Origin: Mixia osmundae IAM 14324
Lineage: Eukaryota > Basidiomycota > Mixiomycetes > Mixiales > Mixiaceae
Direction: 5' to 3'
Assembly: GCF_000708205.1 (NCBI RefSeq)
Contig: NW_014575558.1
Location: forward strand, 372,001-436,000
DNA length: 64,000 nucleotides
Both the position numbers and the translations under genes were made by a program. The number at the start of each line of letters is the position of its first letter. Within the stretch, counting starts at the first letter, position 1. Below are positions 10,846-22,674 of this stretch, piece after piece. The notes below the pieces were generated by a model. It ran no database searches and was not told the DNA's origin. It saw nothing but the letters and a program-made list of their open reading frames with translations.

Positions 10846-13497
10846 CTACATCGACCTGTCGGCTTCGTCGGCAGAAGGTGCTGGGGCTGCGAAAAAGTTT
10901 GACCACTGATCAAAATCTAAGAGCTGGGATGGCGCGAACGCAAAGTCGTACTTGCCCGGCGATTGACCGACTGGTAGAAACAGAGAGGGCGTGGTCGGAT
11001 CTGCAGAGGATGGAGCAGTCGATCCATGAGGGGCCTGCAAGAGCGCGGACGTCACCGCTGACGTGTCGACAGCAAGCTGTTTTGGCGAAGTTTCTGCAAG
11101 CGTCTCCGGTAGACTAGCAACCGAGCCAGAAGCGGTGAGGTCGTCCGTCTGAGAATGAGCTGGCGTTGGGGCTCTGGGTGCGTTCTTCCACTGATCTGCC
11201 GAGACTGCGGTCGAGTACAGTAGACTGATGACTGTGCTTACGCTGGATCGGGAAAAGGCCTCGTCAGAATGAACACGGGCCATCAGATCACGAGCTTCTT
11301 TGAGCGATGCGAGTGCGGCCGGATCCGAGCATCGCACGAACGTATGATACTAGTCAAGGACATCAGCTGAGCGCGATCGACGGCAGATTGTACTGACCTG
11401 GAGCAAAGAACATATGAAGAACGAGTAGAGGGCGAAGAACCAGCTTTCGATGATGGCTTCGTTGTGACTCGCCCAAGTAATCGATTGCGCGGCCCAAGCC
11501 ACCAGCTGATGGTACGACTCTTCCGAGACAGTGAAGGCGAGCTTCTGTGCAGGCTGGCCAATGCTGAGAAAGGGTCGCATGAACAGAAACTGTACGGGAA
11601 TGTAGCAGAGCTGCAAGAAGCCAGCGTGCAGCGAGTCTTGTGCTATGTCGTGACGGTATTGCATATTGGAAGGCAGATTTTGCCGCCAGGTTTGTAGATC
11701 TCGTTGTAGACTCGTACAGTCTTCATCTGTCACATTGATGAAGCCAGAAGGAGAGTAGAGCAGTTTGAGAACGCGAGAGAGCAAGATTGATAGCCGCGTC
11801 AGAGGCACCGTAGAGTCTTCTGGTTCGCCCTCGCCAGGTATAGTGGCGGTCGTATCGACCGGCGTCGGGTATAGACAGTCGCACATGGCAATATCGATAC
11901 AGGCTGGCAAGCCAAAGACGGCACTCATCCAAGCATCCGCAATGACGCAGCATGCCCACAACCTCCTTCTCGCATTGAGATGCTCCGGATCCGAGGTCTC
12001 TTGTCGTTCGCTTTCTCTGTGCATGCCCATCGATTGTGCCATCCTAATGATGCCCCCTAGGATGACCCAAGCACGACCGCAGGTGATGTCTGTCGAGAGT
12101 TGATAAGCTTGTGTGTAGATGAGTAGTGCCTGAATGGTAGGGATGTTGTGATGCGCAGCTAGGTCATCCTTGCGAAAGATGCTCGCGAGGATCTGTCGAA
12201 TATTGACGATGAGATGCGGGGCTGCACTATGTGATAGTGCAGACACGCCGGCGATACAATGAAGCAAGAGAGACGGCACGGGCACATCGGCATTTGTCAG
12301 TTCGTTTGCAGTAACGACGGGATAGATCGTCAGCCGGCGAGCAAAAAATGAGTTGACCAGGCCCTGTAATTCGTCCGAGGTGATCGAACCTGCCGTACTG
12401 AGCTTGCCATGCGGCGGTTGTGGCATTTTCCGTGGCTCTTCTGCTTGTGAACTGACGGGAACGAGCTTGATGAGGCCTGATCCAGTCGCGCTGGCTTCGA
12501 AGGTCTGCTGGTGATCTTTGACCCAGAAAGAGACTTTTTCGTTCGGAAATTGGGCGTCGGCGCACATGAGGTGGCCAATAGAAGAAGAGCCGTAGATTCT
12601 CGGTTCGTCGATCGTACGTGAATCGTCTTTGTACTGGGAAGGCGAACGAGAATGATCGGACCCCGATCCGTTGTGATCTGCCCGGGCGGGCGTATGCGCA
12701 TCGCTGTCCTGCTTCCGACGCTTATGTCGTGTTTCACTGATGGGCAAGAACCAAGAACATTCGAGTCTGTGCTGCTTGCAATGCACGCACATCTGCCCCT
12801 CTTCGCCATCGGCCAAGACATCGCACCTGCACTCCTCAGTAAGCTCTCGTCCATCAGGAGCAGGCAAAAGGACGGACCTGATCTTCTTGCGACGACAAGA
12901 ATCGCATGCGCGTGGCGTCTTGAGCCGCTTCCGCTCGTCTGCCTTGCTATGTCGAGGCGAGCCAGCTGACGTGCTCGCCTGAGGCTGGCTCTCGTGCATG
13001 TATGGCTGAGCGGGGTAGTAAGCCGGCGGCGGGGGCAGGAGCTGAGGTTGTTGTTGCTGTAGAGAGAGCAGCGGAGGCAAGGCCATCCTTGCGTCCGGTG
13101 CAGGGGCAAAGCCCTGCTCGGATCCATTGGTGTAACGTCGCCTTTGTTGGCCATTGACCTGTCCATCCGGCTGCGCGGGCAAGTAGCGATGCTCAGGTGG
13201 TGGAGAGTTCATGAGCCGATGGTTTGGCCAGATATTGTGCTGCTGCTGCTGGGCGCCACTAGGGCCTGCCTGCTCGTGAGGGGGAAAGCCAGTGGGCGGA
13301 GGTTGATGTGCATAAGCCTGTCTGACTTGATCATAAGGCATTGCGACCTGGTCCTGCACTGATGTGGTAGCATAGCCCGGCCTTGAGACAGCTGCTCGGT
13401 CGATGGGAGGCTGTTGGTGGGCGTAGACTGCCTTTCGGCTATCCTCTGCATAAGCCTCGGCGCCGACTGCTGCAGCCGTCGACTGCCAGGGCGCCAT
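10846..13497 (-). CDS. Zn2Cys6 fungal transcription factor
   Basis: Nuclear regulator. After a Gln/Pro-rich N-terminus (residues 1-190) comes a basic stretch and a binuclear zinc cluster: CDSCRRKKIR-C, then C-V-H-C-x(6)-C with the sequence S-W-F-L-P-I just after it. The cluster is interrupted by a short intron (GTCCGT...TGCAG, near 12840-12880) that restores R-C-D. The middle holds a fungal-specific transcription factor domain (G-R-A-W-V-I-L-G-G, R-R-R-L-W-A-C-C near 11930-12080). A final exon (10846 to about 11340) is acidic and Ser/Pro/Thr-rich, a possible activation domain. The C-F/W-F-L-P-I-x-E-T-R form after the cluster is common in basidiomycete factors, but I cannot name a target pathway. 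Confidence 0.85.
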
Positions 13498-14014
13498 GCC
13501 TGGTGGTGTCAGACGCTGTCGATGCTGGCGATGCAGCCTGTGAGGGGCCTCTTCCTCTCAGCACCGGCCTGCTAGGATACTATGTCGAGCTCGAGGTCAA
13601 GACCGAGCCAATGCCAAGGGCAAGCCGATCAGTCGCGCGCTCACAGAACAATCTGCTTCCTCTCATTGTTGCCGACCAGGCACAACCGAGATGTCGGATA
13701 GCAGAGAGAGCGCTCGAGGCATTCTGTAAGACAGATCAAAGTGAAGCAGATGGCACACTTCTGCATGGGAATCACAAATCACTGCGCCTGTTGGCTTGTT
13801 TCCCTGAAGGGATGCAGTACAAGCCAGCAGACGCCGCCTGTTGACCATCGCAGTCCCACGCTGGACCTTGTGGAGAGAGTGCAAGAATGCATTGATAAGA
13901 GCTCCGGTGATGCAAGGATGCTCCGATGTGACGGCGACAGATTGCCCCGTTGGGTAAGTGTGGCAGACAGCGCCAGTTGACGAGGCTGTACACCTACACA
14001 ATGGCGTGCGGTGT
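13498..14014. other. Gap with a possible cysteine-module remnant
   Basis: No confident gene. A forward frame open to 13844 contains G-Y-Y-V-E-L-E-V and then S-L-R-L-L-A-C followed 12 residues later by another Cys. This resembles the strand/Cys spacing of the secreted module family, but there is no CC site, no clear signal peptide and no tail exon. It may be a decayed or unresolved member, or chance. Confidence 0.25.
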
Positions 14015-14492
14015 CTAGAAAGCCCAGAAGGCGCCCAGAGCGAGGCCGCTAGCAGCACAGAGCCAGTCCAGACGGAAATCAATCGCATGGGGCGCGCCAG
14101 ACAGTGACGTCGTCGTTGGCGTGCTCGTCAGAACAGACGCATCAGCCGAGCCAGAAGAGGAGTTGGGCGTCGTGACAGATTCGCTCGAGGTCGTCGTGCC
14201 GCTCGTGATGGCTACAGTGGTCGTGCTACCGTCCCTGGAAGTGACCGTCGCGCTCGAAGCTGTCGCGCCCGAGATGGACGCCGTCGAGCTACCCATGCGA
14301 GGCACAGATGTGGACGTCTCTCCAGATCTGAGGTAACCAGCTTTAGCGTAGGTACGAAAGGAGCGATAAGACGTGCGAGGATGCATCTGTTCGGGGCAAG
14401 CTCGGAGAACGTATGGAGACGACTGACTGTGATTGACCAGCGGCGAGCGCTGCGAGTGAGGCGATGATCAGTCCAGTGGCTAGTCTCACCAT
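14015..14492 (-). CDS. Small Ser/Thr-rich putative GPI-anchored surface protein
   Basis: A two-exon gene (14492-14428 and 14327-14015) joined by a GT-AG intron of 100 nt in phase 2. It encodes about 125 residues. The N-terminus is a signal peptide (MVRLATGLIIASLAALAAG). The body is almost entirely Ser/Thr/Gly/Ala, a heavily O-glycosylated type. The C-terminus is a short hydrophobic segment (L-A-L-G-A-F-W-A-F) preceded by small residues, as in GPI-anchor signals. Function is unknown; cell-wall or surface location is inferred. It is divergent from the signal-peptide gene at 14775. Confidence 0.65.
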
Positions 14493-14774
14493 TCTGCGAG
14501 TGCTCCTTGCGTATATGTGCCGAGCGCGAGACCGAAATCGAAGTGATAGGCCCGAAAGCGATAGTCGATAGAGAGCCACACCTAAAAATAGCGACTCTCC
14601 ACAGTTTCGGCAATCCCGTCTAGAGAACAGCCGATCGCCCTTATCGATCTCGCAGGCTTGCCACGTCTGCATCTACCATCCTGGTTCTTCGGCATGTCAA
14701 TGTTGCCTGACGACGGCAGGAGCATGTCCCCTCTTCCAGCCTGAGTCGCCTGTTCCAAACGTCGCTCTGACGAT

Positions 14775-15604
14775 ATGCTCAGCTTGCTCAGGAACTGCGC
14801 TCTCTTGACTTGGTTGTCACTTCATGAGCTCACGGCAGGCTCGCCGATCCAGTCGGACAACGAGCTTTACGACCTCGCATTTTTCTATTCTGCACGTGTT
14901 GCAAGCCTTGTCGTCCATACACGCTCATGTGCATGCCTACAGGCGACATGCGCCTCACCGCTCGATCCCAACATAGGTCTCAACTTTACCGTGCCTAGCT
15001 CGGATCCGGGCAAAGTGGACATCGTGCTAGCCTACAGATGGGCGGGTAGCGCAGAAGCCTATGATGTCGGTCACACTCGCGTGGTTGCTTGACGACCGAG
15101 CTAGATAGCCACTTGCAGAATAGTGCATACAGGCTCGACAGCGTCGAGCACAACGTTGTTTGGTTCGAGGACGATGTCACCATGATCAGCCACGTACGTC
15201 TGCAAGATGCACGCAGTCTGTCACTCTTTTCGTCCCTTCCGTCTCTCCCTGACACTGATCTGCACAGTGCGAGAATGCTGTCGAGCCGAATTGACGATGC
15301 AGCACGTGGCACCTTCCTCCAAAAGCTTCAGTGCTCATGCACGGCGATGTCTTCTGCAGGATGCTCCTCTCGGCTGTGCAACACAGCATGCGAGAGATAT
15401 TCGAAGGTTTCTGGCTCCACTGCGGCGAACGTAGGTCTCGTTCATAGCACGATTCGCTACGCCACTGACGCTCGTTCAACAGATGTGGAGGCTTACCCCG
15501 GCGCCTGCATTAATCTGGGCGTACCCGTCACGGATGAGCAGTGCACTCTTGATCTCAACCTGTTTCAGGAATGGCGCTCACGGCCCGTTCACAATGCATC
15601 GTGA
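14775..15604 (+). CDS. Secreted cysteine-module protein, 3' half unresolved
   Basis: Signal peptide MLSLLRNCALLTWLSLHELTAG, then L-Y-D-L-A-F-F-Y-S joined across a GC-AG intron (14892-14942) to A-T-C-A-S-P. This gives the same Y-x-A-[ST]-C spacing as the family members at 6.7 and 42.8 kb. A second intron (GTCGGT to GCAG, about 15069-15118) leads to an N-V-V-W-F-E strand. Downstream there is an in-register E-C-C (near 15265) and, close to the end, A-Y-P-G-A-C followed by C-T-L-D. The middle exon boundaries could not be fixed, so whether this is one intact module is not settled. It has a single module at most. Confidence 0.5.
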
Positions 15605-15722
15605 ACGTGATGATATCATCGCCTGACTGCCTGAGCGCTGTCTGTGATCACGTGATGCAGATCTCAGTAGACGTACCTCGAAGCGGTGCTTGACTTGACT
15701 TTACATCACCTTCAGCGTCAAG

Positions 15723-17850
15723 ATGTCGCTCTTTGGCAGCAAGAAGAAGCTGGCCCATACGCCCAAGCTGGGCGCCATCCTGCAGACTGGCTCTCTCAAG
15801 CCGCTCGGCGAGCTCATCAATTCTGAAAAGATCGTCATGGCTTCGTGAGTCTGGCCCGCCTGTGCTCTCATCTCACGATACTGACGCTCGTCTCCTTCTG
15901 CTCTTCTCGCCATCCTGCTCACTGTGATGTCCGACATGCAGCACGGATCGACTGGCACTCGACATGAAAAGAAGTTCCGAGGCCATCAGGGAATGGGCTG
16001 CCACCCAGGGCGACGACCTCAACGTACGCCGCTTTGCTGAGGATGCTGGATCCGTCAGACTGAGTTGTCGGGGGCGCAGGATGTGCTGAGCAAAGTTTCG
16101 GTGCTCTACGACATACTGGCGTCGTCACACTCTCGTTTCTCAGAGCACGACTCGACTTACCGGATCCACTACAAGTCCCTCCGCAAGCGGGAAGAGGATT
16201 TCATCGCCTTGAGAAAGAACAGAGACTCTCTCGCTGGCAAGATCTCCTCGGCAGAGAACAAGCTGGGCAGGATGTCGAGCGAGAACAAGGATCTGCCTGC
16301 TGCTACTCAGCGCCTGCAAGAGCTCAAGCAAGAAATGGTCGGACTCGAACATGCTGTCAACAATGAAGACGCCCGGCTGTATGATTACCGTCGAGACACG
16401 ACTCGCGAAGCCATGAGCCTCAAAGTATGCACGTTCTTTCCGTTACAGCTGCCTGACTGATCGCTCGGCAGCTCGGCGCCATGCTCGAACTGGCCGAGAA
16501 GATGACCGTGATTGCCGAGATGTCAAAGCTGCTCATTGCAGAGATACCGAGGGACCGCAGTCTCGTCGGCTCAACGCGACCCTATTACGAGGGTCCGTGC
16601 ATTCTAATTAGCATCTACACAGGACTGACGAACATTTCAATCCCCACAGGCTTTCCGGAGACAGAGCGAGTCATGCAAGAAGCCCAAACGTGCCTGCAGA
16701 CCGTCGTCTTCAATCCCATAGCCGGTCAGGGTCTGCCATCGGGTGCAGCAGCAGAGATGAGCTACGACGAGGATGGACTGAGATTGGTCGACCCCAATCA
16801 GTCTCGGCAAAGCAATACGGACACTGCAGACTCGCGCTACCTAGCAGACTACTACAATGAGCAGTCTGACTCCAATCGTCTCGGAGCTGGTGTGCCTGCG
16901 ACAGGTTCTCAGCGTGCGTCCGCCGAGCGCGAACGCACATCGACAGAGCATAGCCACAGACAGCAATACGACTCCGCGCTGCCTTCTCCTTCCGGCCAGC
17001 CTGCTACGCTACCAGAGGAGACGGAAGATCCTAGGAGCTCGCTGGCCTATATGGCCAACAAGCGCGATTCCGCCGATCAACGAGGGAATGGCTACCCCAT
17101 GCCCGCCATGCCTTCTGCCGATCCGCCCCAGAACCGTCAGGCACAGCAAGCAGCAGGCTCACGAGGAAGTTATACACCACCGCCACCGCCAGGGCCAGAG
17201 CGGCCCGGACAGAAGCGTGGAGATTCATTGCTGGGAAGCAAACACGGTTTCGATCAGGATCCGTACCAGCCCACCTCTGGCTCCCGACCGCCCCGAGAAG
17301 CGCAAGTTCCGCAGTCCTCAAACGGTCCAGCGGAACCTTCCGGATACTCTTATGGCCGTCCGGGCGAGTACCATCCCGTTCCGCGAGGAGCCGGTCACCG
17401 ACCTGCTGCGCCTGGAGGAAGATACGCTCAGCCTCACCAACCTTATGTGCCCGGTCAGCCCAGTCCTGCCGATCTCTATCGTGATCAATGGAGAGCGACA
17501 TCCTACCACGATGTCAGAAGTGAAGAGGGCTCAGATGCTGTTCCTGCTTTACGTATCAACAAGCGCGATACCGCCGATGTGCCCAGAGACGAGCGAGTTT
17601 CTTCCATGCCCCTTTCTTCTTCGTTGCACTGACCCTGTGCTGTAGGTCTGGGGAATTTGCACACATTCGACAATCGAGCAATGAAGCGGCGATGCGCAAA
17701 CAGTCTCTTACTGGCGGCGCTCGATTGCCTGACTCTATTCCGCCTGCTTATGGTCAAGCTGCACGAGACAGTCCGATACCCTCGGAACAAGGAATTCTCT
17801 CGGGCGGCACCGGGTTTGCTTCCAATCGCTATGTAACACGACTGGATTGA
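15723..17850 (+). CDS. PIL1: Eisosome core protein, PIL1/LSP1 family
   Basis: BAR-domain protein that builds furrow-like eisosomes under the plasma membrane (family knowledge). Exons: 15723-15844, 15942-16023, 16080-16424, 16472-16592, 16650-17592, 17646-17850; every junction closes in phase. The family signatures are clear: ENKDLPAA, L-K-Q-E-M-V-G-L-E, T-R-E-A-M-S-L-K-L-G-A-M-L-E-L-A-E-K, Y-Y-E-G. The last intron (17593-17645) starts with GC (GA/GCGAGT); without it the reading ends early at 17632. After the BAR domain a Gly/Pro/Ser/Gln-rich tail of about 350 residues follows, much longer than in yeast Pil1. It converges on MAU2 across a trinucleotide repeat. Confidence 0.92.
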
Positions 17851-17860
17851 TCGCCTCGAA

Positions 17861-17917
17861 AACGACGACAACAACAACAGCAACATCATCATGATCATCA
17901 ACAACAACATCACCACT
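17861..17917. repeat. CAA/CAT trinucleotide microsatellite
   Basis: A short tract of CAA, CAG, CAT and related triplets lies between the stop codons of the convergent PIL1 and MAU2 genes, probably in overlapping 3' UTRs. It is imperfect and likely a simple-sequence repeat. Confidence 0.7.
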
Positions 17918-17925
17918 TCTTGTTC

Positions 17926-20104
17926 TTAATTCTCTGTATTCGTAGTCGTTGCAAGCTTGCTCTGTTGGGCGGCCAACCAATCGAAAAGCTTGACATTGTG
18001 CGTTGGATGCTCTGCCGTCTTGTTTGCTGCCAAACCTACTGCGAGACTCTGGGACATTGAGACCATTTTATTTGCTTGGTCCGAGCGCGTGTGAGCGAAG
18101 AGGTTCGCGAGCAATGCCAGGATGAGAGGCTTGAGGTAGTTCATCGAGGCATCATTACTGATCTGCAGTGCCGAGCTCAAATATCGTCTGCTATACTGTC
18201 AGCCCATCGATCGTATCAATGGCGCAAGACGAGACGCACTTTGTTTGTACGAGCTGACGACACTTGACGGCCTGAACGATCAAAGACGCGGCTCGCATGC
18301 CGGGTGTGGAGTCATGCACCGAAATCATGCTGGCCCCAGTCTCAAGCAGTTGCAGCGAGAGCTTAGCCGTGTGGGCTTCGGGCGAGTTGCCAGTGCTAGC
18401 TACTTGCATTACCGGTAGTGCGTGAGTAAGATCGCCTCTGGCGTGATCGAGCATGCCTAGCAGAAGAGCGAGTCTTTGATATGACTCGGGCAATCTATGG
18501 AATCTTTCGCAATGATCGATAAGTTCCGTGAGAATCTGCACAGCTTCATTAGGTCTGCTCTGGTTTGAGCCAGACGCTTGACCCACTGAAGTAGCTTTTG
18601 CTAGATCGCCACGAGCCAGATGTGTTTCGAAGCTTAGCGTAAGCACATCCCTTTTGAGTTTCGCAGCCTCTTCAAAGCCAGCGATGATATCGACACTCGA
18701 GCAAGAGCTTGGCAGCGAATCTGGCGATCCTTCGAGACGAGCATCTGCACAGCTCAGGCCTTCCTCGGCGTACAGCAGACTCCTCGGCGTCTTGCCGATT
18801 GGATCACGATGTACTGCCATGCTGACCAGGAAAGCATAGGCGTAGATGGCAGAATAGGGTGGCAAGGTTACGTTGAGCGAGGCGAGGATCTGCAGAGACC
18901 ATGAATCCTTGCTGCGCTTGGCAGCGCATGAGAGTTACCTCGATCTTTGTCTCGTTCTCTGTGGCTTCGGTGGCGTCAAGCATAGCATGAACACGCTTGA
19001 GCGTTGATTTAGCAGGCTTGATGTCTGCATGCGTGCGCGTCTGATGAAGCGCTCGCAGCATCGAAGCAGCAATGTCGATCATGCCTTGACTATCTGAGTC
19101 TACTTCTTGTCCTTCTGGCCCGAGCAATTGGACAAGAGTAGAGTCGAGAAGTTTTGCATCGAGCAGACGAGCAGCCAATGTGGCCATCTGAAGCTGGGCA
19201 GCGCTAACGACACCCGTATCGTCTCTCGATCTGGCAAGTGTCTCAATCTCGCGCAGATTGCGTAATGCTAGGCTATTGCTGTTGTTGCTCTTGCGAAACA
19301 TGAAATGGTAGAGATAGTGCGGCGGAGGCTTGTCGGATCTGCAAGGCAGTGCAAGGCAGATAAGACAAGAATCACGAGCTGCGTCAAAGGGCCGCACCTT
19401 TTGAGCATTGTGATCGCGCGCTGGAGAGTCGTCTCTGCGAAACGGTGCTGATTTTGCGCAATGGCGATGCGATACTGAAGGTCGTAGAATCGACAGCGAA
19501 ATTCGAGATAGTCTGGACTTCTCTGCGCAAGCGTGAGGCCCTTGGTCGTGATCTCGCTCGCTTCAGATGTATCTTGTGTCTCTGTGAGCAGCGTATCGGC
19601 CAACAAAGCACGGGCTACGAGCTCCAGTTCGATGGAAACCGTCCGTCGGTCAGAAGCAAGCGCGATGCAGTGGCGCAAGTAGACCACGGCTGCATGGACG
19701 AAGCGACGGTGGCGCATGACGAGCTCTGCATACGCTCTTGTGCTTCTGCCAGGCCTCTGCTTGCTCTCTCGAACGAACGGCTCGATGAACTCGGGCCGTC
19801 TCGCGAGCAAAGGAGCCAGCCGCTGAGCTGCTTTAAGGTGACATGTAGCAGTATGGATCAATTGGATCGCTACCGGCACGCTCGCGATAGGTCTAGACTC
19901 TTGCACGTTGACTTCATCCTCGATCACTGTGTCCGAGGGCGACAGCGTGCCTGTGGAGAGCATGGAACGATGCCGCTTCGTCGGCGTCGTCTCTTCGCTG
20001 AGCTGTACTCTTTGACGGCGCGTCGAGGCGCTGACGAGCTCACTGGGATTGCTGCTTGATGGCATCCGCGCCTCGTCGGGCGAAGAAGCCTGATAGGGTC
20101 TCAT
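17926..20104 (-). CDS. MAU2: Cohesin loader subunit MAU2/SCC4
   Basis: Tetratricopeptide-like partner of SCC2/NIPBL that helps load cohesin on chromosomes (family knowledge). Four exons joined by GT-AG introns that keep frame: M-L-K-R to S-D-K-P (near 19397-19338), K-I-E to I-L-A-S-L (near 18940-18893) and Q-T-K to R-Y-L-S-S-A (near 18255-18190). The body is made of helical repeats. The C-terminal exon has the family pattern L-Q-I-S-N-D, L-K-P-L-I-L-A-L-L-A-N-L-F and a Q-A-N-K-M helix. The N-terminal 70 residues are disordered. The product is about 660 residues, within the usual fungal range. Confidence 0.85.
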
Positions 20105-20223
20105 CGGTCTAGCTAGCAGAGCAACTCAAGACGACCGCACGACCAGTCGATCACGCGAATTCAACGTCGCGTCGCGTATATTGACTAGTTGACGACTCGT
20201 GGCACAGACGCCTGACTTAGCGG

Positions 20224-21684
20224 CTAGTCGTCGAGCATGACGAACTCAGAATGGGCCACGCATTCCGTCAGTGCTGCAGACGGTGTCAGACTGGACGGAT
20301 CTGCGGAGTCGCATCCTGACATACGTTTGGGCTGGAGAAGTCGGGCTGTTGCCACACTGCAAGATCGGTATTGCGGTGTCCAGGGCCCATTTTCGCAGTG
20401 AAGCTGTGTGCTACTCTCTTGGACCGTAAGATTACCCTGCAGAGTGATACATGTCATAAACAAAGATCAAGCATATTCGCGAATGCCCACCGACATCGTC
20501 TGATCTGATATAGAACTTGATCGATGAACGGGCTGAGCAGCTTTCGACAGATCATGATAAGTCTCACGCTGCAGCAGATGGTACGCTAACGTACCATTTG
20601 CGCCACTCCCCGCAGTGGATCGTTTCGGGCATGATGTTGGTCTCGAGCTCGTATAGAGCGAAACGAGTGCCTTCTGCGTCTCTGTCGACGACGTCAAGCT
20701 GGAATCTACCTGTCACGCTCTCTGTAGCCTGCGTAGATCTGGTTCGAATCAGTTCAAACACGGACTTGCGGGATTTGCTGACGGGATGAACACTGCGCCG
20801 GCCAACCTCGTCGGGCTCGTCGAGGTCAAAGGACAGCACGAGCGGCGGTTCACCGACAGCAGGTGCTTGTACAAAGACCCTCGACATCGTTACATCCCGG
20901 CTCGCTTGGCATCGCGCGGTGATTAAGACTAGAGTAGAGTATGTAAACCCCCAGTGCTAAGCGAAATGGGAGCTTGCTGACCGGTGTACGTGTATTTGTC
21001 CTCTTCGTACGGCGTGGCTGCTTTGACAGCCCATTCGAAGCCGGGAGTGCACCAGGTCACCTCTGTTTGTTAAGTTGAGGTTGGAAGGGCTAATCTAGGT
21101 TGGACTCGCCCTTTGGATGTCCGATGGCAGCAGGGTTGCAACGAGCGTCTGTTGGTGCTTGCTTATGTGGCTGGCAGACTAGACTGATTGAGGTCGATCC
21201 GAGTCTCATGACTTTTTTCTCGATGGCGTCGACCAAGAACGTCACTCGAATAGATGGCAAGCAGCAGTATGACCAAGGCAACAGCTCACGTCTATGGTCT
21301 GTGTAGTCATCCGGTGTCAGGGTGAGTTCTGCTATCACCCCGCGCTCCGAGCCATCTTCGAACACGACCCTGCCTGACAGCTGATCATGCCTGATCTGAG
21401 CACGAACGTGAATGTAAAGCAAGACACCGTGCCTCTGTGGACGTCTCTGCTACCCAGAGATAAGTGCCTGGCAGATCGTCGCGCTCACGCATGACAATGA
21501 CGATACTGTATGCTTGAGCGCTGGAACAGGAAAATGCGATAGGCGCTAGTACTGTGCTAGGCTTGCACACGGTCTCGTACCACATCACGAGCTCGTAGCT
21601 TTGAAGGTCATAATGCCGCGCTCGGAGGTTCGCTCTCGTCGAGGCACAGACTGTTGCCACGAGGAGCAAGAGGCAGAACACCAT
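20224..21684 (-). CDS. Secreted two-module cysteine protein
   Basis: Signal peptide MVFCLLLLVATVCAS. Module 1: S-Y-E-L-V-M-W-Y-E-T-V-C-K-P, P-W-S-Y-CC-L-P, V-x-R-L-G, S-L-V-C, Cys, I-G-H-P-K. Module 2: E-V-T-W-C-T-P-G-F-E-W, T-V-L-I-T-A-R-C, G-T-R-F-A-L-Y, W-R-K-CC-S-A-R, Q-L-H-C, Cys, Q-P-K, then the tail L-T-E-C. Exon 1 is 21684-21454 and exon 2 is 21395-21110. The intron at the module boundary, 21109-21063, begins GCGAGT and is the only joint that brings E-V-T-W-C into frame. The next intron is 20981-20929. The final intron, just before the tail, begins GTATGT and is also phase 1. It is divergent from the single-module gene at 21762. Function is unknown. Confidence 0.72.
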
Positions 21685-21761
21685 GGTATTTAGACAGGCA
21701 TGGGGGGTGTCTTGTCGTTCGAGAGGGGTGGACATGGTCGGCAACGCGACGCGCGAAGGTC
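21685..21761. promoter_or_regulatory. Short shared promoter of two module genes
   Basis: Only 77 bp separate the start codons of two divergently transcribed secreted cysteine-module genes. Any core promoter must be shared or overlap the coding sequence. I see no specific element; the call rests on gene arrangement. Confidence 0.4.
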
Positions 21762-22627
21762 ATGAGGTGCACCTTCCCTGCAAACGCCATCCCCCGCTTC
21801 ATCGGGCTCTCTCTCCTACTCTCCTCGGCTACTCCTGCCTATGGCACTGTTGAGCCATCCTGCGGTCATTCCGATGCGAGTCTGGTCTTTGTAAGTCATC
21901 GAGAGACAGACAAATGCAACGAGGTGACCGTCAAACGCCAAACAGCCAGCCGGCTTTCATCACGGCCTGTCCGCTCCCCACAGTCGATGGGAGACCATCT
22001 CAAGAGCTCGAGTACATGCCAGGAACACACATGTGGCTGCAATCTGTCCTTGAAGCAGATGGTACGATAGGGCTCAAGGAGATCAAACAGGTGAGCCTCA
22101 GAACGCTGGAGGCGTCAAGGTACCGACACTCGCAAGCAGATGGAAGGCCTACCGCTCTACTTCGATGCGCCAGAACCACCTCTCTATGCTCCCGGAGAGG
22201 TCAAGATCCCGCTACAACTGTACTACGAGTGGAATAGTGGTGATCCCAGAACGCCCGCACGAGCGCAAGTCGAGTGGCCCTACCGTCATTGCTGCGCATT
22301 TGATATCTCCTGGACGGCCCTGCTCGATCTTGAGTACGCTTGAGTTCTGCTGCTCGAGCTCGCCAAGTGCTGATCACATCCACCATTCTGCAGATCAGGC
22401 GCAGTCGAGGAGCTCTCGGTCCGCAGTGGGTGGAGATGCAGACCAACCATGCCGAATCCCGCACAAGCTGAAGAATGGCCACATTGTCCTGCTGGCAGCC
22501 CGGGACTTGATCCAGGTAGGTCGTTCGTTATGCTCCGCTGTGTCTGTTTATGCTCGGAACAGCCCAAGGCGAATGTACTGTCCTCCGAGCTGGTCTCTTT
22601 GCCTCGACCGGACACGCAGAACAGTGA
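21762..22627 (+). CDS. Secreted single-module cysteine protein
   Basis: Five exons (21762-21890, 21950-22090, 22140-22333, 22394-22515, 22563-22627) total 651 nt and 216 residues, all GT-AG. The signal peptide includes P-R-F-I-G-L-S-L-L-L-S-S-A. The module reads A-F-I-T-A-C-P-L-P, V-K-I-P-L-Q-L-Y-Y, W-P-Y-R-H-CC-A-F, V-E-E-L, W-R-C-R-P, a further Cys and G-L-D-P. A phase-1 intron then leads to the tail G-E-C-T-V-L. This single-module form shows that the tail exon belongs to the module and is not a feature of the boundary between modules. Function is unknown. Confidence 0.7.
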
Positions 22628-22674
22628 CGAAAGGGAACCTTATGCATTATGATGTTTATCGAGAGTTGCTCTCT

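Noticed and set aside
13383-13844. A forward gene covering the 5' end of the zinc-cluster gene
   Set aside because: Most of the frame is antisense to the Gln/Pro-rich N-terminus of the factor; only the last part is odd and is listed as a weak remnant.
17861-17917. The CAA/CAT tract as a coding polyglutamine region
   Set aside because: It lies after the stop of PIL1 and after the stop of MAU2, outside both coding sequences.
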